Shown here one piece after another: positions 46,012 through 54,000 of a stretch of DNA of 64,000 bases. The stretch is from Phenylobacterium immobile (ATCC 35973) (GTDB lineage Bacteria; Pseudomonadota; Alphaproteobacteria; Caulobacterales; Caulobacteraceae): positions 1,488,001 through 1,552,000 of the forward strand of contig NZ_CVJQ01000001.1 in NCBI RefSeq assembly GCF_001375595.1, in the 5' to 3' direction. The notes below the pieces were generated by a model. The model was not told the origin of the DNA. It ran no database searches and worked only from the letters and a program-made list of their open reading frames with translations. The translations under genes and the position numbers were made by a program. Each line of letters opens with the position of its first letter. The stretch's first letter is position 1.

Positions 46012-46057
46012 CGTGACGGGCGGCCGGGAGCCTCTCTCTCGACCCTGACCCGTCACG
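46012..46057 (-). ncRNA. Hairpin leader with GGTCGAGAGAG loop, copy 2
   Basis: In the transcript CGTGACGGG (46049-46057) pairs perfectly with CCCGTCACG (46012-46020). The loop contains GGGTCGAGAGAGAGG. The 3' arm is followed at once by GAGAAT and, 11 bases on, by the ATG of the large ParB. The hairpin therefore abuts the ribosome site. Confidence 0.6.
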
Positions 46058-46119
46058 AAGTCCGTCTCGACCCTCTTACTCTCCTGGACTCCGGCCGAGC
46101 TGGCGCGCAGCGGGCGAGG

Positions 46120-47064
46120 TCACGCCGCTTCCCGATCCTCCTCCCGTGCCGTCGCACTGGGCGCGAAGGCCAGGAGGTAGTCCGCCGCTTTGGAGGCCGC
46201 GCTCGCGGCGCGCACGATGGCGCGATTGTCCTCGCGCAGGACGTCGAGCCAGGCGCCGATGTAATCGGCATGGCGCACGGTCGGCGCGATGCCGAGGCTC
46301 GCGCAGCAGAAGGCCGACGTCATTTCGGCGACGAGCTCCTCGCGCGAATAGGCCTTCGACCCGAAGCCACCGCTCAGGTCGCGCGCGAGGCGTCCGGGAT
46401 GGCCCGACCAATGCCCCAGCTCATGCAGGGCCGTGCGATGCCAGTTGATCGGCTCGAAATAGGCCTCGGGCCTGGGGATCTGAATGAAATCAGGACCCGG
46501 TGCATAGAAGGCCTTGTCTCCGCCCAGACGCAAATCGGCACCGCTGGCACGAATGAGCGCCTCGACCTCTGGTACGATCAGACCTTCGGGAATGGGTGGG
46601 GGCGGCGCCGATAGCCCGTCGGGCAAGCCCTCACATTGGGCGACATTGAACACGGTAAAGCGCTTGAGGAAGGGAATGGCGGCTGGATCGTCACCATTGT
46701 CCTGTGCCCGGCGACGCTCGTCATCGGGAATGAAGCGATCGGCATAGACGACGGTGGTGCCGTGTTCGCCTTTGCGGACATTGCCGCCCAGCCCCAAAGC
46801 CTGGCGGAAGGTGAGCCAGCCTTGCGTGGCGAAGCCATGTTGAACGACCGCGCCCCAGAGGATCAGGACGTTGATGCCGGAATAGCCACGATCGGTCGCG
46901 GCGTTCCGCGGCATGGCAAGTGGCGCCGATACCGTGCTCGAGCCCCAGGGCTGGACCCAGGGGAGGCGGCCTGCCTCCAGCTCGGCAATAATCTTGGTCG
47001 TGATCTCGTCGTAGATGTTCGAGCGCTGGGTTCGGGCATGGCCTTTGGAAGCTGGGCGTGTCAT
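46120..47064 (-). CDS. ardC: ArdC-type antirestriction protein
   Basis: The 314-residue protein starts at ATG 47064; an upstream start at 47112 lies within the leader hairpin. The N-terminal ArdC domain (IYDEITTKIIAELEAGRLPW, YSGINVLILWGAVVQHGFAT, LGLGGNVRKGEHGTTVVYAD) binds single-stranded DNA. The C-terminal zincin-like domain has HELGH (214-218) with a downstream Glu (REELVAEM). ArdC proteins protect incoming single-stranded element DNA from restriction. It follows the hairpin leader at 47075-47123. Confidence 0.93.
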   Translation of the reverse strand: MTRPASKGHARTQRSNIYDEITTKIIAELEAGRLPWVQPWGSSTVSAPLAMPRNAATDRGYSGINVLILWGAVVQHGFATQGWLTFRQALGLGGNVRKGEHGTTVVYADRFIPDDERRRAQDNGDDPAAIPFLKRFTVFNVAQCEGLPDGLSAPPPPIPEGLIVPEVEALIRASGADLRLGGDKAFYAPGPDFIQIPRPEAYFEPINWHRTALHELGHWSGHPGRLARDLSGGFGSKAYSREELVAEMTSAFCCASLGIAPTVRHADYIGAWLDVLREDNRAIVRAASAASKAADYLLAFAPSATAREEDREAA

Positions 47065-47074
47065 CGCGTATCTC

Positions 47075-47123
47075 CGCGACGGGCCGGCCAGAGAACCTCT
47101 CTCGACCTTCAAAACCCGTCACG
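47075..47123 (-). ncRNA. Hairpin leader with GGTCGAGAGAG loop, copy 3
   Basis: In the transcript CGTGACGGG (47115-47123) pairs with CCCGTCGCG (47075-47083), with one U-G wobble. The loop contains AGGTCGAGAGAGG. GAGATACGCG follows and leads directly into the ardC ATG, as for copy 2. Confidence 0.6.
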
Positions 47124-47172
47124 GCGACAGCCGCAGCCCTCTCCCTCTCATGCGCGCCGGCGGATCCGACAG

Positions 47173-47586
47173 CTACCTAGTGACCGACACGCGGACCTGA
47201 TCAAGCAGGCTCCGCGTCAGGGCCAAGGCCTGATCGGGCGACATCGCCAAGCCGCCGGTGGCCACCAATTCGGACAGTCCGTGCCGCTTATAGTAGGGGC
47301 TAATAGTGGCGATCAGGGTGGCAAGGTCGGGATGCGCTGGTACAAATCCGACCTGCGCCGCTTCGCCGAGGGCTTTGGCGATGTCATGCCGCACCTCGGT
47401 GCGGCAGCGATCGTCGTCCCATCCCCGCTCAACAAGGAGCGCTTTGAGCCCGAGTTCGAGCGCATAGCCGACATTCTGTAAAAGCGGTTCTCGGCAAAGC
47501 CGGGCTTCAGGTTCGGCGACGTGATCGGCCATGACTAGGAAGCTCGCTGCCCGTTCGAGCAGATGTGCCTGAAGCGTGGGTTTCAT
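47173..47586 (-). CDS. HEPN-like small protein
   Basis: The 137-residue protein is all-helical. ALELGLKALLVERGWDDD and VRHDIAKALGEAAQVG resemble HEPN-domain proteins, in which a polar helix and an Arg-x-His motif occur; R-H-D is present here but the usual R-x4-6-H spacing is not clear. HEPN proteins often act as RNases in toxin or abortive-infection systems, or as scaffolds. No antitoxin-like partner adjoins it; a structured 194-base interval precedes it. Function unknown. Confidence 0.5.
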   Translation of the reverse strand: MKPTLQAHLLERAASFLVMADHVAEPEARLCREPLLQNVGYALELGLKALLVERGWDDDRCRTEVRHDIAKALGEAAQVGFVPAHPDLATLIATISPYYKRHGLSELVATGGLAMSPDQALALTRSLLDQVRVSVTR

Positions 47587-47675
47587 CGCGTGAGTCTAAT
47601 GCTGACGGTCAGAGACAACGCACGTCGCTGCGAATGGATTCCGCCTTCAGGATTGGTTGCCACCGCGGGGGCGTT

Positions 47676-47763
47676 GCGGGGCGATCCCCGCAGAAGGGGT
47701 CGGGCGAGACGTGTCGTCTCGACCGCAGGGGAAGGCATTCCCCTCCTGGACCCAGACCCTTCT
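47676..47763. repeat. Nested hairpin element between HEPN-like and thermonuclease genes
   Basis: GCGGGG-CGAT-CCCCGC (47676-47691) is followed by a branched structure. Outer arms AGAAGG (47692-47697) and CCTTCT (47758-47763) enclose CGAGAC-GT-GTCGTCTCG-type pairing near 47705-47721 and AGGGGA-AGGCA-TTCCCCT near 47727-47744. It looks like a three-way junction or an intergenic mosaic repeat. I have no family name for it. Confidence 0.45.
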
Positions 47764-47780
47764 GGATTGAGGTTCGACGA

Positions 47781-48218
47781 TCAGTTGCCGCCTTCGGGCG
47801 CGTGCCGCGCGCGGAGTAGGTCGCCGATCGAGCGTCCATGGACGCGGCAGACGGCGATCACCCGGTCGAAAACGATAACGCGGCCACGCCGCCCGCGCCG
47901 CGCCTCGCAAGTTACATTCTGACCGAACGCAACCTGCTCGAGGAGCGATTTGGACAGGCGGCCATCAGGGGCGTGGAGCTCCGGCGCGTCAAAGTCCGCC
48001 AAGCGCACTTCGATCCAGGTGTTTGGATCGCTGGAATTGCCAACGCACAGCCCGTCGCCGTCCCCGACATAGCGGACCGTTCCCGAAAACTGCTGCCCCG
48101 GCTGAGATGGCAGGCGACCTTCGCAGGGGTCCGCCCGGGCGGGCGTCGCCATCACCGAGAAGGCAAAGGCGCAGAGGACGAAAGCTGGTGGGCTCAGCAC
48201 ACGGCGCGCCGCAATCAT
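47781..48218 (-). CDS. Secreted thermonuclease (SNase) family protein
   Basis: The 145-residue protein has a signal peptide (AFVLCAFAFSVMATPARA, cleavage near residue 30) and a short SNase-like fold: TVRYVGDGDGLCVG, IEVRLADFDAPELHAP, RVIVFDRVIAVCRVHGRS. The metal-binding Asp and the Arg of the family are at the expected places (DGDG; EVRLADFDAPE), but the fold is compact and may be inactive. Secreted nucleases of this type are frequent on conjugative elements. Its start overlaps the upstream stop by four bases. Confidence 0.82.
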   Translation of the reverse strand: MIAARRVLSPPAFVLCAFAFSVMATPARADPCEGRLPSQPGQQFSGTVRYVGDGDGLCVGNSSDPNTWIEVRLADFDAPELHAPDGRLSKSLLEQVAFGQNVTCEARRGRRGRVIVFDRVIAVCRVHGRSIGDLLRARHAPEGGN

Positions 48219-48943
48219 GCGGGATCCTCGGGTGCGGGAATCGTCAGGCCATAATCGGCCTTCAGCATATCGACGATACGAACCAGGGCGCGGTGAATGC
48301 TCAGCTCGTTGGCGCCGAATTTGTAGTGGCCGGTGATCAGCGCTTCGGGCTCGAGATCATCGACGCGCGCCTTGCGCTTCTCCTCCTTGCCGTCGCGGAT
48401 GTAGGTGACAGGGTATCGGAATGAGCGTCCTTCGCCCTCCCAGACGCCCCAGGCGCTGTAGTTCTGGATGTTGGCATTGTAGCACTCTGAACCGATGATC
48501 GCCTCCATCCGCACCAGGATGTCGCGAATGGGACCGACCTTGGCGCGGGTGCGCTGAACGTAGCGATAGCCCTCGATCGCCTGTTCCACCGTCTCAAGCT
48601 GCATGGCGAACCAGTCATGCTCGGCGGCGGCCTTGCGTTTGTGTTCGGCAATGAAGTCGGTCGGGACGTCATCGGGCGCGAGGGCGGCGAGGGCTCTGAA
48701 GGCCTCGACCTCCTCCGAGACAAAGCCGTAAATCTCTTCCCAAGTGGTGTGGTATTCCTTCGCCTCCGTGAGAATCGCAGGCTTTTGGTCGGCAGCCTCC
48801 CCGTAATCGAGGTCTTCCAGCCCTCGGTAAGCGGTGGTTTCCGCGTCGATCGAATACTGCTGCATCTCCCGATCGCCCGGCCATTCCTCGCGGGCGACGC
48901 GCTTGATCTCGGTCAGGATTTCGGAAGGAATATCGTCAGCCAT
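48215..48943 (-). CDS. Hypothetical protein, 242 aa
   Basis: The acidic, mostly helical protein (AREEWPGDREMQQYSIDAET, YHTTWEEIYGFVSEEVEAFR, IEGYRYVQRTRAKVGPIRDI) ends with a beta region (GEGRSFRYPVTYIRDGKEEK) and another helix (SIHRALVRIVDMLKADYGLT). It has no membrane segment and no motif I recognise. It is coupled to the thermonuclease gene by a four-base overlap, which suggests a shared role, perhaps as a cytoplasmic partner. Confidence 0.7.
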   Translation of the reverse strand: MADDIPSEILTEIKRVAREEWPGDREMQQYSIDAETTAYRGLEDLDYGEAADQKPAILTEAKEYHTTWEEIYGFVSEEVEAFRALAALAPDDVPTDFIAEHKRKAAAEHDWFAMQLETVEQAIEGYRYVQRTRAKVGPIRDILVRMEAIIGSECYNANIQNYSAWGVWEGEGRSFRYPVTYIRDGKEEKRKARVDDLEPEALITGHYKFGANELSIHRALVRIVDMLKADYGLTIPAPEDPA

Positions 48944-48987
48944 ATCGGTTCTTACTCATGCGTTTATCGACAGCCATGCGCGAGCGA

Positions 48988-49611
48988 TCATGGCGTTGGT
49001 GTCACTTCGAGCAAGAGATAGTGTAGCGAAGTCGTCCCATCCGCCCACTGGAACTGGTAGTCGCGCGCTAGCGTGATGGGCGGGCCGAAGTCTCCGCCAG
49101 TGTTGTAAGTCAGAGTCTTTCCAGCCTGATATGTCGCCCCGTTGCGAAAGTCGAAATCGCTGGTCGCAAGGGAATACACCTCGTTGCTGACGTAGTGCAG
49201 GTGGTCGGTCGCGACGATCATGAAGCCGACATCCGCGACGTCACCACAACTTTCAAGGCGCGCAATGTCTTTGAAGACCTCGTAGCGATTGTTGGGTTCT
49301 CGATGGTTCTTCCGCTTGAAGAACTTGAGCTCGATCGCGCATCGCCACTGTCGACCGTCATCGTCAGTGAGCCGGAACAACACATCGATGCGGCCGCGCT
49401 TGCCGCCGGCGCCGCGTAGAGGCTTTTCCAGCTCAACCGAGAAGGTCTCGCGCTCGCTGGTGATTTCGAGATCGGCAGCAGTGGCAATGATCCTGCCAAG
49501 GTGGAGTTGCAAGGTCGCTTCGCTTTCACACTGCACCCGACCGCCCGCTATCTGGCGGAAGAGGGTCGGAACCGACAGATTCACGATGGTGCGCAGGCGT
49601 TGAACGGACAT
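48988..49611 (-). CDS. Putative PD-(D/E)XK-type nuclease
   Basis: The 207-residue product starts at ATG 49611; the frame continues upstream to 49749 but that part crosses the divergent promoter region. The core GRIDVLFRLTDDDGRQWRCA followed by IELKFFKR gives Asp and Glu-Leu-Lys in PD-(D/E)XK spacing. An upstream Glu (TSEREFSVEL-like region, residues about 50-60) could complete the site. Helical N-terminus, beta C-terminus. It may be a restriction-type or accessory nuclease; no methylase adjoins it. Confidence 0.6.
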   Translation of the reverse strand: MSVQRLRTIVNLSVPTLFRQIAGGRVQCESEATLQLHLGRIIATAADLEITSERETFSVELEKPLRGAGGKRGRIDVLFRLTDDDGRQWRCAIELKFFKRKNHREPNNRYEVFKDIARLESCGDVADVGFMIVATDHLHYVSNEVYSLATSDFDFRNGATYQAGKTLTYNTGGDFGPPITLARDYQFQWADGTTSLHYLLLEVTPTP

Positions 49612-49715
49612 AGCCTCGTCGATACTCCAGGTTGGCAGAATGTTGAGGCAGCTATTCCCATATGTTGTTCGCCGAGCAAGATGTTCTATAAAGGTTCCGC
49701 TATCGAGGGAGTACG

Positions 49716-50021
49716 TTGTTGGCCGAGATTCTTTTGAGTGAGCAGGCAATCGCGCCCGGCGAACCCTATTTCGCGGTCTACGTGGACCGTCCTACAGGCG
49801 CTGGGCAATCGATCGTCGCCGAACTTGAAATGAACCTGGTTGGTCCGGTCACAGCGCAGATGGCGAAGCCACGCAGGCTTAGCGGCTTCGAGCTCCCCGC
49901 CCTCGAATTGGTGCATAAGGCAAAACAGCGAGCGGCCGAGCAAGGTGTGATGAAGATCCTGCTGGTCGATCCGCAGGGGCTTTTGAGTTTGGCGCGGATC
50001 AACCGCTATGATCACGGTTAG
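49716..50021 (+). CDS. Hypothetical protein, 101 aa
   Basis: The frame starts at TTG 49716, five bases after GAGGGAG, and is divergent from the nuclease-like gene. The small alpha/beta product (APGEPYFAVYVDRPTGAGQS, IVAELEMNLVGPVTAQMAKP, ALELVHKAKQRAAEQGVMKI) has no motif that I know. The choice of TTG rests on the strong ribosome site; the next ATG lies too far in. It is the last gene before the arsenic operon. Confidence 0.55.
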   Translation: MLAEILLSEQAIAPGEPYFAVYVDRPTGAGQSIVAELEMNLVGPVTAQMAKPRRLSGFELPALELVHKAKQRAAEQGVMKILLVDPQGLLSLARINRYDHG

Positions 50022-50189
50022 ATCAATGCATGGCAACGGCGGGGCCGGAGTGCCCCTGTGCCGCTCGTCGCGGACGGACACGCCAGCTCTCGTGTAGGCC
50101 AGGCGCGCGATCCGCGCGCAACGCACTGTTCCGAGTCGGAAGGCGTTGCAGGCCCAAATTTGCCGACGCGATTCCGTTGCCTGCTCCCA

Positions 50190-50213
50190 ATATATCGATT
50201 AAGCCGGATATAT
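50190..50213. promoter_or_regulatory. ArsR operator-like inverted repeat
   Basis: ATATATC (50190-50196) and GATATAT (50207-50213) are perfect inverted arms 10 bases apart. The right arm overlaps the arsR start codon, so bound repressor would block both polymerase and ribosome access. ArsR/SmtB regulators bind AT-rich inverted repeats of this kind. Confidence 0.6.
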
Positions 50214-50544
50214 GGATAACGATTCGGCCATCGCTTCGCTTGGCGCGCTCGCGCAGGGTACGCGGCTCGATGTATTCCGCCTGCTGGTACGGCACGAACC
50301 GGACGGCTTGGCGGCCGGCGAAATCGCCCGCCAGCTCGACGTGCCGCAGAACACCATGTCCGCGCATCTCGGCATTCTCGCGCGCGCCGGCATCGTGCGC
50401 TCGGAACGGCATAGCCGGTCGATCATCTACCGGGCGGATCTGGACGGGCTGCGCGCGCTGACGCTGTTCCTCGTCAAGGATTGCTGCGCCGGCGCACCTG
50501 AACTGTGCGCGCCGCTCTTGGCCGAACTCACACCCTGCTGCTGA
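50212..50544 (+). CDS. arsR: ArsR-family arsenic-responsive repressor
   Basis: The 110-residue protein has a winged HTH (GLAAGEIARQLDVPQNTMSA, HLGILARAGIVRSERHSRSI). The usual As(III)-binding ELCVCDL motif of helix 3 is absent. Instead cysteines cluster at the C-terminus (C91, C92, C99, C109, C110), so metalloid sensing probably uses that end, as in other non-canonical ArsR proteins. It starts at ATG 50212 and heads arsRCBH. Confidence 0.92.
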   Translation: MDNDSAIASLGALAQGTRLDVFRLLVRHEPDGLAAGEIARQLDVPQNTMSAHLGILARAGIVRSERHSRSIIYRADLDGLRALTLFLVKDCCAGAPELCAPLLAELTPCC

Positions 50545-50555
50545 AAGGACGCCCC

Positions 50556-50984
50556 GTGGCCGTCGATATCGTGATCTATCACAACCCCGAGTGCGGTACG
50601 TCGCGCAACACGCTGGCGATGATCCGCAATGCCGGCATCGAGCCGCATGTGGTCGAATATCTGAAGACGCCGCCCTCGCGCGCACTGCTGGTCGAGCTGA
50701 TCGATCGCGCTGGGATCACGCCGCGCGATCTGCTGCGCGAGAAGGGCACGCCCTATGCGGAGCTGGGCCTGGGCGACACGTCGCTATCCGACGACGCGCT
50801 GGTGGACGCGATGATGGCGCATCCGGTTCTCATTAACCGGCCGCTGGTCGTCTCGCCGCTTGGCGTGAAGCTGTGCCGACCCTCCGAAGCGGTCCTCGAT
50901 CTGCTGCCCGAGGCTCAACAAGGCGCGTTTGCCAAGGAAGACGGCGAAAAGGTCGTGGACGCCTCGGGTCAGCGCATCGCCTGA
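50556..50984 (+). CDS. arsC: Arsenate reductase, glutaredoxin-coupled type
   Basis: The 142-residue protein starts at GTG 50556 behind AAGGACG; an upstream in-frame ATG overlaps arsR. The motif [20 protein letters not shown] carries the catalytic Cys. [19 protein letters not shown] and [20 protein letters not shown] follow as in the Spx/ArsC fold. It reduces arsenate to arsenite with glutathione and glutaredoxin. Its stop overlaps the arsB start (TGATG). Confidence 0.95.
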   Translation: MAVDIVIYHNPECGTSRNTLAMIRNAGIEPHVVEYLKTPPSRALLVELIDRAGITPRDLLREKGTPYAELGLGDTSLSDDALVDAMMAHPVLINRPLVVSPLGVKLCRPSEAVLDLLPEAQQGAFAKEDGEKVVDASGQRIA

Positions 50985-52267
50985 TGCTGATCGCGCTCGC
51001 TATCTTTGTCGCCACAATCGCGCTCGTCATCTGGCAGCCCAAGGGCCTCGGAATCGGATGGAGCGCATTGGGCGGGGCGGCGATCGCGCTGCTAGTCGGA
51101 GTCGTCTCGCTGTCTGACGTGCCGGTGGTGTGGGGGATCGTCTGGAATGCGACCGCGACGTTTGTCGCGATCATCATCGTCAGCCTGTTGCTCGATGAAG
51201 CCGGGTTCTTCGAATGGGCGGCGCTCCATGTGGCGTGCTGGGGCGGGGGACATGGTCGCCGGCTGTTCGTGCTGATCGTGCTGCTCGGCGCGGCGGTGTC
51301 GGCGCTGTTCGCCAATGATGGCGCGGCCCTGATCCTGACGCCGATCGTTATCGCGATGCTGCGCGCGCTGGGATACAAGGACAACGCGACGTTGGCGTTC
51401 GTCATGGCGGCGGGGTTCATCGCCGATACCGCCAGCCTGCCGCTGATCGTTTCCAACCTCGTCAACATCGTGTCGGCCGACTTCTTCCGGATCGGCTTTG
51501 CCGATTATGCCTCGGTGATGGTGCCGGTCGATTTGGCGTCGATCGCCGCGACGCTGGTCGTACTGCTGCTGTTCTTCCGTCGCGACATACCGGCCAGCTA
51601 TGACGTGGCGCAGCTCCGCGCGCCCGCTGACGCGATCCGCGATCCTGCCACGTTCAAGGCGGGCTGGGTCGTCCTTGCACTGCTGCTCGCCGGCTTCTTC
51701 CTGCTCGAACCCAGCGGCGTGCCGGTCAGCGCCGTTGCCGCTGCCGGCGCGGTCCTCTTGCTGATCATCGCCGCGCGCGGCCATGTCATCCAGACGCGCA
51801 AAGTGCTGGCCGGCGCGCCGTGGCAGGTCGTGATCTTCTCGCTCGGCATGTACCTGGTCGTCTATGGCTTACGAAATGCTGGGCTTACAGACCACCTTGC
51901 CGGTCTGCTCGATCACACCGCGCAAGGCGGCGTATGGGGGGCGGCATTCGGCACTGGGATCATCGCCGCGCTGCTGTCGTCGGTGATGAACAACATGCCG
52001 ACCGTGCTGGTGGGGGCGCTGTCGATCGACGCGACGCACGCCACGGGCGCGATCAAGGAAGCGATGATCTACGCCAACGTGATCGGTTGCGACCTCGGGC
52101 CGAAGATCACACCGATCGGCTCGCTCGCGACGCTGCTATGGCTGCATGTCCTCGGGCAAAAGGGCATCCGGATCGGCTGGGGCTATTACTTCAAGGTCGG
52201 CGCGACGCTGACGGTTCCGGTGCTGTTGGTGACACTCGCTGCCCTCGCCATAAGGCTCAGTCTGTAA
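50984..52267 (+). CDS. arsB: ArsB arsenite efflux pump
   Basis: The 427-residue protein starts at ATG 50984, overlapping the arsC stop by one base. It has about ten hydrophobic segments and the ion-transporter (ArsB/NhaD) signatures [17 protein letters not shown] and [17 protein letters not shown], with [20 protein letters not shown] near the end. It exports arsenite. No arsA is present, so it would act as a secondary transporter. Confidence 0.95.
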   Translation: MLIALAIFVATIALVIWQPKGLGIGWSALGGAAIALLVGVVSLSDVPVVWGIVWNATATFVAIIIVSLLLDEAGFFEWAALHVACWGGGHGRRLFVLIVLLGAAVSALFANDGAALILTPIVIAMLRALGYKDNATLAFVMAAGFIADTASLPLIVSNLVNIVSADFFRIGFADYASVMVPVDLASIAATLVVLLLFFRRDIPASYDVAQLRAPADAIRDPATFKAGWVVLALLLAGFFLLEPSGVPVSAVAAAGAVLLLIIAARGHVIQTRKVLAGAPWQVVIFSLGMYLVVYGLRNAGLTDHLAGLLDHTAQGGVWGAAFGTGIIAALLSSVMNNMPTVLVGALSIDATHATGAIKEAMIYANVIGCDLGPKITPIGSLATLLWLHVLGQKGIRIGWGYYFKVGATLTVPVLLVTLAALAIRLSL

Positions 52268-53022
52268 TGCCGCTTCGCACGCTCTCCGATCCTGACCATC
52301 TGCCCGCGCTTGATCGCCGCTATGCGCTCGACCGTCCCGCCTTAGGGCTGGGTGCTGGTGATCCGCCTCCGCGCATCCTGCTACTCTACGGCTCCCTGCG
52401 GGAACGGTCGTATTCGCGCCTGTGCGTCGAGGAAGCTGCCCGCCTGCTGCAATTCTTCGGCTGCGAGACGCATATTTTTGATCCCTCCACACTGCCGCTG
52501 CCCGATCAGGTCAATGGGGACGATCATCCGGCCGTCCACGAGCTGCGAAAGCTTTCAATGTGGTCGGAAGGGCATGTGTGGTGCTCTCCCGAACGTCACG
52601 GACAAGTCACCGGCATCATGAAAACTCAAATTGACCACCTACCGCTGAACATGGGTGGGATGCGACCTACTCAGGGCCGCACGCTCGCGGTCATGCAGGT
52701 GTCTGCCGGATCACAATCGTTCAACAGCGTGAACACCTTGCGCATCCTCGGTCGCTGGATGCGGATGTTCACGATCCCGAACCAGTCGAGTGTCGCCAAG
52801 GCGTTCAACGAATTCGATGAAGCCGGGCGCATGAAGCCCTCCAGCTACTACGACAGGATCGTTGACGTAATGGAGGAGCTGGTGCGGTTTACCGTGCTAA
52901 TGCGTCCGCACGCGGCCCAGCTCGTTGATCGCTATTCGGAGCGGAAGGAAGCAGGGGTGCCGATCGACATTGCCACCGATCTGTCGGCCATCGCGACGGC
53001 GGGAGCGAGGGGCAAGAGCTAA
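52267..53022 (+). CDS. arsH: ArsH, NADPH-dependent FMN oxidoreductase
   Basis: The 251-residue protein overlaps the arsB stop (TAATG). The flavodoxin-like fold shows [20 protein letters not shown] (FMN phosphate loop), [20 protein letters not shown] and [20 protein letters not shown], which are ArsH hallmarks. ArsH oxidises trivalent organoarsenicals and counters oxidative stress. It closes the ars operon and is the last gene I assign to the element. Confidence 0.95.
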   Translation: MPLRTLSDPDHLPALDRRYALDRPALGLGAGDPPPRILLLYGSLRERSYSRLCVEEAARLLQFFGCETHIFDPSTLPLPDQVNGDDHPAVHELRKLSMWSEGHVWCSPERHGQVTGIMKTQIDHLPLNMGGMRPTQGRTLAVMQVSAGSQSFNSVNTLRILGRWMRMFTIPNQSSVAKAFNEFDEAGRMKPSSYYDRIVDVMEELVRFTVLMRPHAAQLVDRYSERKEAGVPIDIATDLSAIATAGARGKS

Positions 53023-53403
53023 CGGTTTTTGACTCGTTTGGGCACGTCCATCTGTCTACATCCGCGAGAACCTGCCTCTCGGCGATTCAGACAAACGAGA
53101 GTACCCCTCATGTAAGAGCCATGTTCAGGTGACACAGATGCGGGTTTTGACGGTATTTTCTCCGCGCCATTCCCCGAAAGCGATTGACGTCGTGTTGAAC
53201 GCAAATGCGATGAACGGGGCGAAAGATGACGATTGATATGGAGATGTCGACCCTCGAGAGGGGTGGAAATTCTCCAGTAAAATCAACAGCCCGGTTTTTT
53301 GACGGCACGCATAGCGGCATCTCAAAACATAAAAAATATTTTGATTAAGGAAATCAGTTAGTTATGGTGTCGGCGCACAATCGAGTGGGAGTAGGGCGCA
53401 GGG
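53023..53403. other. AT-richer gap at the probable element-chromosome junction
   Basis: These 381 bases separate arsH from chromosome-like genes and are visibly richer in A and T, especially 53275-53360. I find no gene with a credible start, only a small hairpin CGAGA-N7-TCTCG near 53064-53080 and an ACCCTC-GA-GAGGG hairpin near 53250. No tRNA end or obvious attachment repeat was recognised. The junction call rests on the change in gene content. Confidence 0.4.
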
Positions 53404-53961
53404 GTGACCCGCTACGTCGTTCTGGTGCGCGCCATCAACGTCGGGGCACGCCATGCCCCGATGGCGGACCTCCGCGCGGCCTGCGAGGCGGTGGGGTTCG
53501 CGGATGTGCAGAGTTACATCGCAAGCGGCAACCTTGTGCTCTCCGCCGCGCAGCCGGCGGCTGAGGTCGAGGCGAAAGTCGAACAGATTTTCGCCGAGCG
53601 CTACGGCTTTCACGCCGACGCAATCGCGCGGACCGCCGCAGAGTGGCGCAGTTTCCTGGCGGCGGCCGCTTTTGCTGCAGAGCGCGAGGCGAGGCCGACG
53701 CAGATTCATCTATGCCTGTCCAAGAGCCCGCCGCTGGCCGCCGCCGCGGAACGTCTGGCGGAGCGGGCGACGCTGGGTGAACGCTTCATCGTACAGGCGG
53801 AAGTCTTGTGGGCGGACTTCGCCGGCGGCGTGGGCAAGTCGAAGATCACGCCCAGCTTGCTGGACCGCTGCGTTGGGTCTCCAGTTACGTCGCGCAATTG
53901 GAACACCGTCTTGAAGCTTGCGGAAATGAGCTCCGGAACCGACCGATCCGCCGCAGGTTAG
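53404..53961 (+). CDS. DUF1697 family protein
   Basis: The 185-residue protein starts at GTG 53404 (TRYVVLVRAINVGARHAPMA, FADVQSYIASGNLVLSAAQP, TSRNWNTVLKLAEM) and has all hallmarks of DUF1697, a widespread alpha/beta chromosomal family without a proven role. It is followed 39 bases later by the polyketide synthase gene. Confidence 0.9.
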   Translation: MTRYVVLVRAINVGARHAPMADLRAACEAVGFADVQSYIASGNLVLSAAQPAAEVEAKVEQIFAERYGFHADAIARTAAEWRSFLAAAAFAAEREARPTQIHLCLSKSPPLAAAAERLAERATLGERFIVQAEVLWADFAGGVGKSKITPSLLDRCVGSPVTSRNWNTVLKLAEMSSGTDRSAAG

Positions 53962-54000
53962 CTTGGCTGTCGCGCCTTCACGCGCCCGATGGAGCGCCCT

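Noticed and set aside
53250..53290. Sequence near 53250 as a tRNA 3' end (possible att site)
   Set aside because: The short hairpin does not extend into a T-arm with the expected loop and acceptor pairing.
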